From assembly GCA_028583415.1 (NCBI GenBank), contig CM053270.1, positions 59,857,117 to 59,921,116 of the forward strand: 64,000 nt of DNA. Reading direction: 5' to 3'. How positions within the stretch are numbered: the stretch's first letter is position 1; the number at the start of each line of letters is the position of its first letter. This DNA is from Protea cynaroides (lineage: Eukaryota > Streptophyta > Magnoliopsida > Proteales > Proteaceae). The notes below the pieces were generated by a model. It had not been told where the DNA came from. It did not search any database and saw nothing but the letters and a program-made list of their open reading frames with translations. The translations under genes and the position numbers were made by a program. Of the stretch, positions 10,590 through 23,225 are shown piece after piece.

Positions 10590-13066
10590 AAGTGGAGGCA
10601 ATAACTGGTACCTTCGTTGGTTCTCAGGAGCCCATAGAGATGGCCAATCCTGCCCCTAACAAACAGGTGGTTATCGGGAAAAAATGTGATATCAAGGAGT
10701 GTCAACTCGAGCAACTAGTGACAGAGTTCAAGATCCTAGATCGTTACTATTGTAGGCTCCCAACTGGAAAGGAATCCACTTGCGCCCCAAGCACAAGTGA
10801 GATGTGCGTATATACCTAGTTCTTCAAGTCGGGGCTTAAGCTCCCAATCCCTTTAGAGGCCATTAGGATAGTGAAACATTACAGTCTGGTGCATGCCCAA
10901 CTCTCGACAAACTCCTAGCTCTGCATCATCGCCTTGGTGGTGTTTTTCCACCGACTTGGAAGGATGGCCTCTATAGACTTGTTTAGGTACATGTTTCTCC
11001 TAAACCGTCAAGACCCTAAGAGCCCAATCAAGACGGGGTGGTACTTCTTCAATAAGTGGCCAAATGCCCATCTCGTGCTGGGGGATAAGAAACCCAAGGT
11101 GCCCACGTGGTACTGCAAGTTCTTTTTTCTGGGGCCCAAAGATGGGAAGAGAATGCCTCTGCCAATATTTGGCAGTTTCATGACGTCTCGTCAGTGAATG
11201 CATGGCCCGAGTTGTCTTCATAAAATCATAAATGTTACAATTTAATCAAGACGGGGATAGTTGAGGATGATATCGATCGCCTTCCCCCCCCCCACTTGAT
11301 GGTCCCTGGGGGCTTGGGAACGGGGGATGACGTCTATGATGATGATACCCCCACCTAAGTCACTGAGAGTGTTGAAAATAGGCTTGCCAACCTTGGTAAG
11401 ATTATACTGAAATTGCTTTGTATATTACTTTAACTTATCTTAAATTAACTTGGCTGCTTATCTTTTGTTTTTTCAACTTTGCAATGCTCAAGAAGGACTT
11501 CAACTTGGCCGAGTTTGAAAAACTGCAGCGACGAGGGAAGTGAGCAAAGACTACTTTGAGTTCTCCGAGGAAGGGGAAGAAGGCAAAGCTCGCTCCCCTC
11601 TCCTCTTTGATAAAAAGAATCTAGATTCTGAAGTTTGGTCCGAAGGAGAGGAAGAGGAAACCCAGGGCAAAATGAAGGCGAGTGAGAAAGCCTTGGTCGT
11701 TCAGAAGTTTCATGCGAAGGGTGTCTCTTCTCCAGCTTTGACCTCGCAGACGGGAGCTGACCTGACTTCAGGCTCCAAGACGGCGACGGACTCAGCTCCG
11801 ACTTCCAAGGTGCAGTTGACTTGACAACTCCTTCCTAGGGTATTGGAGCCCTTCCCTCAAGCCCGAGTACACCTGGAATTACTTATTCGGTACTCGAGTC
11901 ATCGGCCAAGGTAGCAGGGGAACAAACCTAGAGCACTTAGAGGGTTCAGAGCCTAGGTGCCCGGTATTGGCTGAACTAGACAGTGAGGGACTCAGACAGT
12001 GGGACCCTGTCTCCTAGGGTGGCCCAAGAACTATTGGAGGGGATCCATTTATCGAAGGACGTCAAGTTCTTCGAAAGCAAAGAGGCCAACGAGCTCATGG
12101 ACATGATCGACCTAGACTTCCTTAATGTAAGTATTTCCTTTAGCATAGTTTGTTGCCTTTTTGTTCCTTGTTCATAGATCTCGATCCTCCTTAACTATTC
12201 TCTTATTGCAGCTCATTGATCCTATAAAGGTGGTCATGGACTGTCACTGAACCCTCCAGCACAAACTCTGTTTGATCAAGAAGGCGAGGGATGATGCAGT
12301 GAAGGCCCGTAGGGCCCATTCAACGGAGATTTCATCTCTATGGAGGAGTTGCAGGCGGCTAAGGACCAAGCCGTCGATGATACGAAGAAGGCGGAGGGTA
12401 CTGTCTTCAAGAACGCTTACTGGAGACCGAGCTGTCGGCCCTAAAGAAGGCCAAAGAGGCATCTGATCAAAAGGCTGCTGACTAGGGGAAGATGGCTACG
12501 CATTACAAGAAGACGTCCTTCGACCTCCAAAAGATGGTTAACAGCCTCGAGGCCAAGTTAAAGGTCGACGGGTATAAACTCCAAGAGCTAGAAGCCAACA
12601 TTCCTGGTAAGATCAGCCAAGCTATCAAATACTTCAAAACCTCTGACACCTTGAAGAAATTTGTTGAGGAGTCGGATGAGATGAAGTCCTTCAAGCACTA
12701 GCTCGCCGCAGCTACCTTCTTCAAGGGGATACATTTCCTGTGCGACCATATGCATGAAGTAGCAAGGGCCGACTTTGACTTCTCAAGGTATTGTTTCAAC
12801 ATGGACTCACTCTCTGATAATGAAGTGAGAGAGGACTTCCCTGACGGACCAAAGGATAGATAGAGGGAAGGTGTCGATGGGCAGCCATTAAAAGAGGTTC
12901 CTCTTGAGCTTGGAAGTGGTCCTCCGTGAGTCTAAGGAGAAAACTGCTCAAGATGTGGCTGAAGGCAGGGATGCTGTTGGCGGTGACACCACTCTGGCCA
13001 TCGACCCTGTTGAAGTTGGCAATTCAGGCCACAGAAACTGAGGGCGTCGCAGCGGAGATGGATTAA
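10590..13066 (+). pseudogene. Antisense gene of Tat-lineage gypsy element (putative gypsy-type transposon domain), decayed
   Basis: This plus-strand gene lies downstream of, and antisense to, the Tat-type pol at 13950-17640. The N-terminal part (about 10590-11200) reads LPTGKE, then FFKSGLKLPIPLEAI and GWYFFNKWPN. That pattern resembles the plant putative gypsy-type transposon domain family (PF04195-like). Introns are suggested by a GTAAG donor near 11395 and, clearly, by 12127-12211 (AAT|GTAAGT to TTGCAG|CTC). The C-terminal part (12270-12850) is rich in K, E, A and D, like a coiled coil (for example SLEAKLKVDGYKLQELEANI). Several stops and frameshifts break it. Antisense extra genes at the 3' side of pol are known in Tat-lineage elements. 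The protein's function is unknown. From 11862 onward this gene lies in the duplicated segment. Confidence 0.6.
12127..12211 (+). other. Predicted intron in Tat antisense gene
   Basis: Donor GTAAGT after CTTCCTTAAT and acceptor TCTTATTGCAG before CTCATTGATCC. The same intron is conserved in the second duplication unit (about 20507-20591), with the same donor and a one-base change near the acceptor (TTATTGTAG). Confidence 0.6.
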
Positions 13067-13949
13067 AAAGGCGAAGAGGTAGGAGTTGAAACTGAAAGAC
13101 TGAGCCAATGATCTCCCTTTGTTTTTTTTTTTTTTTTCATTTTGTCTTTGTACTTTGAATATATTCTCCCCTATACATAATCTTTTTTCATGAATACAAT
13201 GGAAGTTTTTCTATGTCTCTGAGTGTTGTCTCCTTAATTTTTTGCAAACTTTCACCCTTGGTTGACTCTGTCTTTATGTTTGGACTTAAGCTCGTGAGAT
13301 GGTAGTGGCTGATGGGTCCAAACGAGGAGCTACTGCCAACCTTCTTTCTAAAGTCGAGGCTCTTCGCCCCCAGATCTTGAAGATCAAAAGGACTGAGATG
13401 GATACACCGAGGCCTTGACGAAGATCATAAAGGACCTTGGTCCAAGTAGGTTCAAGTATTACGGTGTATGATAGAGTAGGTCACTACACTATAATGAAGT
13501 GTTTTTATAATTTTGTAACTTTTTTTGTCAATGAATGGAACTTTTTAACTGTCGAGCTTGTGTGATCTTTTGCCTGTGGGTGAACTTAAGAGAGTGTTCT
13601 TACCCCCCCCACCCCGAGTTCATATTGAATGTAGAATGTTTGCTTTATGATGAATCTAAGAAACATGTTTGTAGGTTGTCAACCCCATATGTCACACAGG
13701 TCAGACTATGGCCTTGTGTGTGAAGTCGTTACCTTCGAATTTTTGGAAACAAAAGATAGGAATTTAAGGACATTTCATTAAAGTTTCTCATGCCCAGTAC
13801 ATTAATGATAGAATTGCCACAAATTTTATTAATGTCAAGGTCTCTAGATAAACTTGCCTCTTATTGTGGCGAGATGGTAAGTTCCTGGCTGAGTCACGCG
13901 GACAACCCTATAGGGCCCTTCCCAATTTGGCATCAACTTACCTTGCTGG

Positions 13950-16900
13950 GAAGGTTGAGAGATGGTGAAGGACCAGATCACCCAACTTTAAATTACCGAG
14001 CTCGAACTCGTGAGTTGTAAAGTCTAGCCACCATTTGTTGGTAGGCCAATATGCAGAGTTGTGCATTGTCACATACCTTTAACAAGAGGTTTAAATTTGG
14101 CCTTAGATCTTCGGAGTTTTTTACTTTGTCATAGTTGATATTTCTAAACATTGGATGCATGACCTCCACTGGTAGTACTGCTTTTGCCCTGTACACCAAC
14201 ATAAAAGGTGTTTCCCCAGTCAAGGTTCGACTTGTGGTGTGGTAAGACTAGAGCACACTTGGCAGTTGATCGGCCCATTTTCCCTTGGATCCTTCAAGTT
14301 GCCGAGCTATTCCTTGGAAAATTGCTTTGTTTATGCCTTCGACTTGTCCATTGGTCTTGGGGTGTGCTATAGCTGTTCGATGTTAAAACCCATTCAAAAG
14401 GATTGGAATGGCTAGCTGTTGAACTGTGGTCCATTGTTGGTGACAATGACCTAGGGTACGCCGTATCTATTAATGATGTTAAGTCGGGTAAAAGTCTTTT
14501 CTTTCTCTAAGTCAATTGATATGATGGCTCGGCTTCTACCCATTTGAAGAAATAATCAACTGCTACAATCAGGTATTTCTTGTGGGATTTGGCCCACAAA
14601 AAAGGGCCAATGATGTCCATTCCCTACATCATAAAAGGTAAGGGACTGGTAAGTAGATCGCGAGCAGATAACTGACTTGGGCATGCTTCTGGTAGTCTTC
14701 ACACTCCGTAGCATATTTGGTGTAATCAGCCATCATTGTTGGCTAGTAGTATCCTTGTTTGAGGAGTCGTTGACATAGATATCTTCTTCCCAGGTGGCTT
14801 CTAGAAATGCCTTTGTAAATTTCCTACATGGCCTTTTGTGCCTCTACTGGGGTAAGGCCTCATAGAAAGGGGTGTGTGACTGACTTGCGATACCCCTTGC
14901 CATCCATAATTATATATTGTCTGGATTTTGCTTGGACTCGACATATTTGGCACTGATCTTTTGGTAAATCGCTCCTCTTAAGATAAGCATTTATTAGGTC
15001 GATCTAAGTCGTCTTAGTGTTGACTTGCTGCATGTCGGCATCCTCATTTATACTCGGTTTACTAAGGACATCAATGTACACCGAAGCATCGATCTTGGAG
15101 AGATTTTCTATCATGCGCCTGAATAGGTGTTTGCTTCAGTATTGTTCTCCCGATCCACATTACTGATATGATAATCTCTAGCAAGGTGAGTTCCAACTTT
15201 GCCTTGGCTAGATATTTCAGCATGTGTGGCTGTTTGGCTTCATGTTCATCATTGATCTGCCTTACAATGACCTGTGAATCACTATAAATCTCAAACCTCC
15301 TGACCATCAAACACTTTCCAAGACGGAGCCTGACTAGTAGGGATTCATACTCTGCTGTATAGTTCATCATGTGGAAGTCAAATTGCAGAGCAACCTGCAC
15401 TTTAAAATTTTCAAGGTTGTCAGGATGACTCTGGCCCCCGAGTACTGGTTCGAAGATCCATCGAAGTACAAAGTCCACGCTGGTAAAGGCTCTAATTTTG
15501 ACTTCTTCTTTTTCTGCTCGAGGTCATCATCCTCTAAGGATTTTTCGATGTCAACACTATCATTGATGGAGGTTTCTAATAAGAAACCAATGAGCACTTA
15601 TGCTTTTATTATTGTCCTTGGCTGGTACTACATGTCAAATTCACTGAGCTCAATGGCCCAGTTTACAAGTTGTCCAGAGTTGTCGGGTCTGGCTAATATT
15701 TTCTTCAGTGGCTTATCAGTCAGCACCAGAATAGTATGAGCTTGGAAGTAAGGTCGGAGTTTCCAAGTGGTTACAACCAGAGCTAAAGTGAGTTTCTCAA
15801 TTGGCTTATACCTGGTTTTCGCATCTAGAAACACCTTACTCACATAATAGATCAGCTTTCTGATCTTGTCTACTTCTTTGACTAGTACCGAGTTAATCGC
15901 TTCTCATGAGGTGTTGAGGTAGAGTTGTAGTTGGTCACTCACCTTGGGGTAGTCAAGTAAAGGCAGGGATGTTAGAAATGCTTTCAAGTTGTCAAAGGCT
16001 TTCTAGCACTCTTCCGTCCATTTGAAGTGTTCGGCTCCCTTCAGGGTCTTAAAAAATGGCAAGTAGCGATCTGTTGACCTGAACATGATTCCTCATAGGG
16101 CAGCAATCTTACCTGTTAAATTCTAAACTTGCTTCGGCTTTGACGGGACTGACATCTTCATGATCGCCTTGATTTTAGCCGGCTTGGCTTCTATGCCATG
16201 GCTGGACACCATGAAACCCAAGAACTTCCCCGAGCTGACCCCGAACACTCATTTAGTGGGATTTAGCTTCATCTAGTGGCTGCATAGGACTTCAAATGCT
16301 TCTTGTAGGTCGTCTAGATGACTTGCAACCTTTTTTCTCTTGACCAGGAAGTCATTGACATAGATTTCTATGTTCTTCCCGATCTGATTCTTGAAGACTT
16401 AATTTACTAGTTGCTGGTAGGTTGCCTCAGTAATTCTTCAGGCCGAAAGGCATTGCATTGTAACAATACAGGGCATTATTAGTGATGAAGGATGTAATGA
16501 TCTTGTTAGGCTTGTACATTTTGATATGGTTATACCAGAGTAGGCATCCATGAAAGACAACATCTCATGGCCCGTTATTGTGTCTATTAGCCTATCAATT
16601 CTAGGGAGGGGGTAATAGTCCTTAAGGCTAGTTTTATTAATATCAGAATAGTCTATACAGAAAAGCCACTTGCCATTGGACTTTGGCACCATCATTATAT
16701 TAGAAACCCGCTGTAGATATTTAACCTCCCTAAGAAAACCAGCTGCTAATAGTTTATCTACTTCTACTCTGATGGTTGCTTCACACCCAGGTGCGAAGTT
16801 TCTCTTCTTCTACTGGACCGGCTTGAACTTTGGATCTATTGCAAGTCGGTACTCCATCAGATCATGAGGATTCGTGGCATGTTGGATGCTAACCAGGTGA

Positions 16901-17640
16901 AGACATCCAGGTTGTTCTTCAGAAAGTTGATTAGATTCAGATTCTCCTTTAATCACCTTGTAGGGAGGACCCGATCTGGAAGTACTTCTCAGGCTCGTCC
17001 TTCAAGACGGGTATTGGATCTAGTTCTTCAACGGGTGTACCTCTTTTCAGATGGAAGTTTTCTTGGAGGTCTTTAATTTGGGTGGTCTGAGTTGGCAGTT
17101 TGTTGTCATGTGCTGCCAAGTTGGTATGTAACATCTGTGGAAGAGCTTCTAATCGACTTTGCATCATCCTTCACTGTGCTCGATCAGGAATTTCATGACA
17201 AGATAATAGGTCGAGACATAGGCCCTAAGTAAATTAAGTCTTGGTCGACCTAGAATCATGTTGTGACTAGACGGGATGTCTGACACCAGATAGGTGATCG
17301 AGACTATCAACCTCCTCGGTTTTGTTCTAACTTGGATTTCGAGTTGGATTCCTCCTTTAACTTTCACTGCATCGCCAAAGAAGTTGATCAGTGAAAAGGT
17401 GATTGGTCATAAGCATTTCTCATTGAGGTTCATGGCCTTGAACGCATGGTAGTACAGGATATCTCCCGAGCTACCCGTGTCGACCAGAACCCTTTCGACT
17501 TCATTCGTCTTATCGATCACCATGGTGATGACTACTGCATCGTCATGGGGGAAGTCAATGTGGAGGAGGTCTTCGTTTGAGAAGCTAATGATGTCTCTTA
17601 TACGATATGGAGTGGAGGACATCAAGGTACTACACACATT
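13950..17640 (-). pseudogene. Tat-lineage Ty3/gypsy pol relic (unit 1)
   Basis: Decayed polyprotein on the minus strand. Order from 5' (high coordinate): retropepsin with active-site VLVDTGSSGDI (about 17490) and flap-side ILGRPRLNLL (about 17240); reverse transcriptase N-terminal part (SNGKWLFCIDYSDIN near 16665, then FMDAYSG near 16545); RNase H relic (15843-15628); a second, archaeal-type RNase H (NYTAEYE near 15355, IYSDSQVIVRQIND near 15280); integrase with zinc-finger remnants (SHLG and CEDYQKHA, 14820-14680) and C-terminal ETPFMLVYRAK (14215). The dual RNase H and domain texture point to the Tat/Retand lineage. There are many stops and frameshifts, no gag, and no LTRs or PBS. It is not functional. 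Confidence 0.8.
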
Positions 17641-17853
17641 TTTAGCATATACAAGTCAGATGTGATTGAGGTTTTCTGTGTGGTTTTGGAAACTACTTCG
17701 AGTACTTTTCTTTGAACTATGTAGTGCACAAGGTTGCTTGGTGTAAATTGTTAGTTTAATTTTCTACAATGGCATTAGCCATACTTTTTCATTTTAATTG
17801 ACAATCATATCTGTTGTAACATAGTTACATAGGTAACAGATCTTGTGTTGTAG

Positions 17854-18200
17854 GACTGCAATGGGATTTCAGCCATTGACCATAACAGTGCAACCTTCAA
17901 TGGAAAGCAAGACCTGTTTGAAGCTATTTGCGCACAATGATTATGGTGAGATGCATACTTTCTTATAATTTGAACATAATTTTGCAATATTCATTTTGTC
18001 TAATTTTCATTAACGCCATTTCTCTTGTTTGTTTGGCAGTTACTTGTATACAGTTTATCCAATAGATGATAGATACTTCATCAGTGGTTCATTGGTTCGA
18101 TGTAAAGGTTAGACTATGGAGTGTACCTGATTGACAAGTTCTGGACTGGACTGATCTTCATGAAATGATCATTGCTATTTGTTATACTCCTAATGGAAAG
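17854..18200 (+). pseudogene. WD40-repeat gene fragment, two exons (unit 1)
   Basis: Two exons flanked by canonical splice signals. Exon at 17854-17945 (acceptor TTGTAG, donor GTGAG) ends with SKTCLKLFAHNDY. Exon at 18040-18200 (acceptor TTTGGCAG, donor AAG|GT) continues in phase with VTCIQF, then DDRYFISGS, LDWTDLHEM and TPNGK. This matches the core of plant WDR44-like transducin/WD40 proteins. It holds roughly one and a half WD repeats only. It contains a one-base loss after CAGTTT, a stop (TGA) where an arginine is expected, and further indels. It sits beside the CACTA-like terminus, consistent with gene-fragment capture by a transposon. Confidence 0.75.
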
Positions 18201-18484
18201 GTCCATTTATATTTGATTTGAATTCTTCATTTTTACACTACTCTTTGGGTTACCGACATTATTCGCTATTTCCTTTGCTTTTTTCTCCCCTTCCTATCTA
18301 TCTTCTTATGTTTGAAGTCTTTTCTTTATTTAAAGACAACCATTGATGTATAGATGCAGTGGATATTGGGGTCTAATGAAATGGTTGTTTATATATTTTG
18401 GTTGCATTATGTACTTTTGTTTTTATAGGTTATAGGGTGTGATGACAAAGAAATGATTTTTATATCAAAAAAAAAAAAAAAAAG

Positions 18485-19478
18485 CATAACATATGGTGGC
18501 GTTTTATATGGGCATAGAACAAATATAACGGAATGGTACATATATTAATAAACGGCGTTTTATGGGGTAGGTATAAACGACATTCATTCCAAAACACTAT
18601 TCCCTCCCAACCTTTTGTATTAATTTGTGGCGTAAACATCGTTATAATTTGTAGGGTAATTTACACAAGAGGTATCTGGCGTTCTGAGAAATCATACTAG
18701 AGGTACTTTACGTTTCAAAAATCATACCAAAGGTACCTCTTCTCATATTTCCAACATTAACTCTATTTAACGTTGGCATCCTCTAAGTTAACCATTAGAT
18801 CTACCTCAAGTTCTTAGAGACTGATCATTTCTTGTTGAGCTATCCTTATTTGGTGCCTGATCATTGGTACACCCGCCGAAAAAACAGTAAGTTGGGGTGT
18901 GGAGTTTTCACTAGAGGTGTGTACCATAGTCGAGATTTGTGACTTGGTGATGAGCAAACGTTGGTGAGGAAGGGTCACAGGAGAGGATAGGGGCAGGAGA
19001 GGGGGTGGGCAATTGAGACAGCAATGAGCACATGGGAATCCGAGTAGTGAGTAGTTGTGGCAATGGGATGGTGAGAGAGTGAACCAAAGGGGACCAAGAA
19101 AGTTATGCTAAATAGGGGTAAATTTGGAAGTACAAAAATAAAATGTATCCCAAGTGTAATATTTTTGAAACGTCAGTTACTTCTGGTATAATTTCTCAAA
19201 ACGTCAGGTGCCTCTGGTATGATTTTTGAAACGTAAGGTACCTTTGGTATAATTTCTCAAAACGTCAGGTACCTCTGGTGTAATTTACCCTAAATTGTAC
19301 TATAAAGGCGTTTCTTAAGAAACGCCGGCATATAAACATTTTCACCTTAACTCACCACGAGGATACCTTTAATGGCACATTTGCGGCATATGAAGAAATG
19401 CCGGTGGATACATACAGGCGTTTATTTGATCTATGGAGGCATATTTAAACACTGCCATTAACCAATATTCTTGTAGTA
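18485..19478 (-). mobile_element. CACTA-like transposon terminus (unit 1)
   Basis: The right boundary read on the minus strand is TACTACAAGAATATTGG, resembling a CACTA terminus with its first bases changed. Inward lie repeated GGCGTTTTAT/AAACGCC motifs in both orientations, typical of subterminal repeats. A MITE is inserted inside. The other terminus is not identified. It may lie beyond the WD40 fragment or be lost. Confidence 0.5.
18654..19290. mobile_element. Mutator-like MITE, 637 bp (unit 1)
   Basis: Inverted termini of at least 80 bp: the left end GGGTAATTTACAC... is mirrored by the right end ...GTGTAATTTACCC. Within them, short tandem phrases (GGTACCT, AAACGTCAGG) repeat. Nine-base flanks TAATTTGTA and TAAATTGTA differ by one base. 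In unit 2 the flanks are identical. Nine-base duplications and long TIRs indicate the Mutator superfamily. It has no coding capacity. Confidence 0.8.
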
Positions 19479-20081
19479 TACAATGGTTTGATTTACCGTC
19501 ACTAAAACTTCTTTTCGACAGACATGTTTGATCGTCATAAATAGATACTACAATAAAATAATAATAATTTTACTAATATTTAAAAAAAAATATTGTAATT
19601 GATATTGAATAACTTAGTGAACAACTACAAGAACAAAATGCACTATCCATTACATTTATGCTATCCATTTCATGTACATCAAAATTTCTCCAAATAAATT
19701 CTCAAAATAAATAAATACAAAATACCAATTGGTTCACAAAAAAAAAAAAAATAAAAAAAAATAAAAATCCCATGTACCAAAAAATAATCTTAATGGGATT
19801 GACTTTTGAATATAAAATTGTATTTTCAATTCTTTATGTATTGACATACATTCTATTTTTATTATAAAAAAAAAAAAAGTACATCCCATGTATTCATAAG
19901 TGATAACCCCATTATAAAATTTGATTTTCAAAACTTTATTTTATTATCTTATTAGTTCGTCGTTACGCACTTTCGAATAAAAAGAAGATTCATCACTGCT
20001 AATTAAGAAGGATAAAGAGGGATCTCTCTGTGAAGGAGGAAAGATTTAGCGACGAACCTTTTTCTTCGATCTTTATTATAA
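19479..20081. promoter_or_regulatory. Duplicated upstream region of truncated F-box copy
   Basis: AT-rich sequence homologous to 38514-39433 upstream of the intact F-box gene. It includes the conserved leader just before the start codon (GTGAAGGAGGAAAGATTTAG near 20030). About 325 bp present in unit 2 (roughly 38800-39125) is missing here. Any promoter of the F-box gene has been duplicated with it, but I cannot point to a specific TATA box. Confidence 0.4.
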
Positions 20082-20243
20082 ATGGAGCAAGGGAGCACTG
20101 TAGATCTCTACGTTTTGCCTGAAAGTCATATTTCAAAGATTCTGTCACTCACATCTCCTCAAGATGCTTGTAGAGCTTCACTGTTTTTCAATCGGCTGGG
20201 GATTCTGACTCGGTTTGGGAGAGGTTTTTACCCACTGATTACC
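20082..20243 (+). pseudogene. Truncated F-box PP2-B exon 1 (duplication breakpoint)
   Basis: This copy starts MEQGSTVDLYVLPE like the gene at 39434. It has lost 10 bases (GTGGTTTCTT) after codon 34, which shifts the frame, and is cut at CACTGATTACC. There the sequence jumps to the start of duplication unit 2. The F-box motif is therefore incomplete and the copy cannot encode a working protein. Confidence 0.9.
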
Positions 20244-20967
20244 CGAGTACACCTAGCATTACTTATTCGGTACCCGAGTCATCGGCCAAGGTAGTAGGGG
20301 AATAGACCCAGAGCACTTAGAGGGTTCAGAGCCTAGGTGCCCGATATTGGCTGAACTAGATAGTGAGGGACTTATACAGTGGGACCCTATCTCTCAGGGT
20401 GGCCCAAGAACTGTTGGAGGGGATCCGTCTGTCGAAGGACGTCAAGTTCTTCGAAAGCAAAGAGGCCAATGAGCTCATGGACATGATCGACCTAGACTTC
20501 CTTAACGTAAGTATTTCCTTTAGCATTATTTGTTGCCTTTTTGTTCCTTGTTCATAGATCTCGATCCTCCTTAACTATTCTCTTATTGTAGCTCATTGAT
20601 CCTATAAAGGTGGTCATGGACTGTCACCGAACCCTCCAGCACAAACTCTGTTTGATCAAGCGAGCATTCCCACCCAAACCTGGACCAGGCCCGGCAAACG
20701 GATTGAGGAGGAGATAGACAACTCAGAACAGGCAGAACAGGCTCTGTAAGACCTATCCGTGAAGGCCCTTAGGGCCCATTCAACAGAGATTTCATCTCTA
20801 TGGAGGGGTTGCAGGCGGCTAAGGACCAAGCCGCCGATGATAGGAAGAAGGCGAAGGGTACTGTCTTCAAGAACGCTTACTGGAGACAGAGCTATCGGCC
20901 CTAAAGAAGGCCAAAGAGGCATCTGATCAAAAGGCTGTTGACTAGGGGAAGACGGCTACGCGTTACA
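20242..20967 (+). pseudogene. Tat antisense gene remnant, unit 2, part 1
   Basis: Homologous to 11862-12505, including the conserved intron near 20507-20591. An unrecognised insertion of about 100 bp at 20661-20755 interrupts the coiled-coil region. It is then split at 20967 by a solo LTR. Confidence 0.7.
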
Positions 20968-23220
20968 TGTAAGACCGTATCAAACTAACGCGGTCTTACC
21001 ACCTTGAACCAGGTCTACCCATCATGGTCGAGCCAAATGGATCAAGTGCGTAAAGGAGATAACGATCCCAGGTATTAAACTGACCAAAAAACACAAAAAT
21101 ATGGGGGAGGGTCGCATACCCAGCAAGGCAAGGTCGGACCCCCCCAAGATAAAAAGTCAGACCCTGAGTTTCTAACCGGGGGTCGGACAATTTAGAACCA
21201 GGGGTCGACGGGATCTTCGACCCCCTCATCGACCCCCAGTCTGCCGACAGAAACTGTGAATTGGGAACTTTCCGAATTACAATGGGATTCTTTCCTAATC
21301 TCAATGGGATTTATTTTACGAGTTTCTACTCTATAAATAGGACGTCCCTAAGCCTCTTTCACTCCTTTTAGAACCCTAATTGGATTGAGAGAAAGAGAAG
21401 AGAAGGAAAGTGGAGAAGAAGATCAAAGAAAAGGTTTCAGAGAAACAAGCCTAATTCTCAAGTATGGATACTATCTCCATGGGATTCTAAAGACCTTAGA
21501 ATAGATAGTGAAGAGGGTATGATCTAGGAGAAACCCAAATCATCCACCCATGGTTAGGTTTCAATGGAAAACCATGGGGAAGATCATTAAAACCATGTAG
21601 GTGAATAAACTATGATTCTAAACCATAGAACATATATGGAATGGATTGTAGAAGCAAGCCATAGGACCCAAACACGAAGGAATGGACTATAGGATGAAAA
21701 TTTTGATTAAACCCACGGGGGATCGCACGGGGGGTCGATGGACAATCGACCCTACCAGACCCTAACATCGACCCCCAGTGTTCGAAAAGTCCAGAATGTG
21801 GGTGGTAGCACCCAGGGTCGATGAAAGGTTCGACCTTGGCATCGACCCCTAGTTAACAGTAGGCTTTTTAAAATCAGAATTAATTCTAATTAAATTATAT
21901 CGACTTGATTAGGTCTTCTAGTGATATAATATTGATATTTAGTTGATTCTTAAAGCTTGAGAGAGGATCTACAATCAAGCAAAGGTGAGGGAACAAGACC
22001 TAAACTAATTGGTTAATAATAAACTATTTTTATTTCTTGAGTCCAATGCCATGATTGATTCTATGCGTGTATGCTTGTCATGTGCATTTAACATGTCATC
22101 CAATATTTCTATTATTACTGTTCATGCATATTTAAATTTATTGTTTATAACATGATGATGATGATGATGATAGGAATAGGCATGTGAATGTATGTGTGTG
22201 GTTGGTGTGCTTGATGCGAGCGAGTATCAGGGGGGTGTCATAGGCTAGGCCTCAGCACTCTAGCTCTATCTCTAACTCAAGTCTTGTCCACTAACATTGT
22301 CGTATCGCCATTACCTTAGCAGAACTATTACGTCGTACTGTATGAGGGGAGGTGGTCTCGGACCGTGTAGTCTCTGACTCTGTCGGGGGGCCTTAGCCCT
22401 ATCTCTATGGACGTATTGAGGGATGCTGGGGTGAGGCCTTGGATACACTGATTGACATTAGGATTGGTTAGTTGAGAGCCCAGTTTGCATGCCCTCGCCA
22501 GCAGGGGCTTACGTGTTGGTATGGGTAGAGTATCAGGGGAAGTGTCATAGGCCGGGCCTCAGCACTTTAGCTCTATCTCTATTCCATGGTAGGGTGGATG
22601 GGGACGACAATAAACGTTAACCTTTGGGCGGGCTTCCACACCCTGTGCATAGAGGCGAGGCGGCCACCGAACCTTTCTATAGCGCATTGCAAACTTATTT
22701 ACCAGACCAAAGATATGAATTGAATGCATGCATATGTTTGTTGCATTGTTTTGTTTGCTCACTGAGCCATGATGTGTGCTCACCCTTTCGACGTCGAATA
22801 TTTTTAGTTGATGATGCAGGTACCACTGTCGAAGATTATATGAGTGCTCCAGTGTACGGGCGTGTTGCTACAATGGAAGCTGAAGACTTAGTGGATATGC
22901 ATGATCCCTCATGCGAGTGCAACTCATGCGTATTCAATTAGATTTTGTTTGAATTTATAAAGGGATGTAATTGATACTTTATTTATTTATGTCTCAGTTG
23001 ATACAACAATAACTTGATATTTTATTTATGATTACCACAGTTAGATTTCTCAGTTCATTTACTATAAGACTTCCGCTATTGTGTATTTATTCTGATTATG
23101 GTTGTGGATGTGTATGGTTTTATTTTTAATGGACATAGCCTATTAGAGATCCTGGTTGAACCGTTGGTTTATTAGCGGTTCATCACACCGTTCTGAATGG
23201 TGCAGAATTGGGGTGTGACA
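20968..23220 (+). mobile_element. Solo LTR, family A chromovirus (2253 bp)
   Basis: Starts TGTAAGACC, ends GGGGTGTGACA, and is flanked by the perfect duplication TTACA (20963-20967 and 23221-23225). It matches the LTRs of the complete element at 43946-55865. Landmarks: terminal inverted pair GTAAGACC/GGTCTTAC (20970-20999), TATA box TATAAATA at 21332, GGTCGA/TCGACC motif clusters before (21125-21250) and after (21715-21850) the TATA box, and a short (GAT)n run near 22155. No internal domain is present. Confidence 0.93.
21332..21339 (+). promoter_or_regulatory. LTR TATA box, family A solo LTR
   Basis: TATAAATA about 365 bases from the LTR start. It is conserved in both LTRs of the complete family A element. 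Confidence 0.65.
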
Positions 23221-23225
23221 TTACA

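Larger units (their letters stand above)
11862..20243. repeat. Tandem segmental duplication, unit 1 (8.4 kb)
   Basis: Bases 11862-20243 are repeated in the same order and orientation in 20242-39605 once later insertions are removed. Unit 1 begins CCCGAGTACACC and ends inside a truncated F-box exon 1 (CACTGATTACC). The junction to unit 2 shows a two-base overlap (CC). The contents are the 3' half of the Tat antisense gene, the Tat pol relic, WD40 exons, a CACTA-like terminus with a MITE, and the F-box 5' region. Relative to unit 2 it has lost 372 bp near 13470 and about 325 bp near 19765. Confidence 0.9.

Noticed and set aside
15371..15739. 122-residue plus-strand frame, with a copy near 34413
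   Set aside because: It is antisense to the archaeal-type RNase H of the Tat pol and shows no independent family features.
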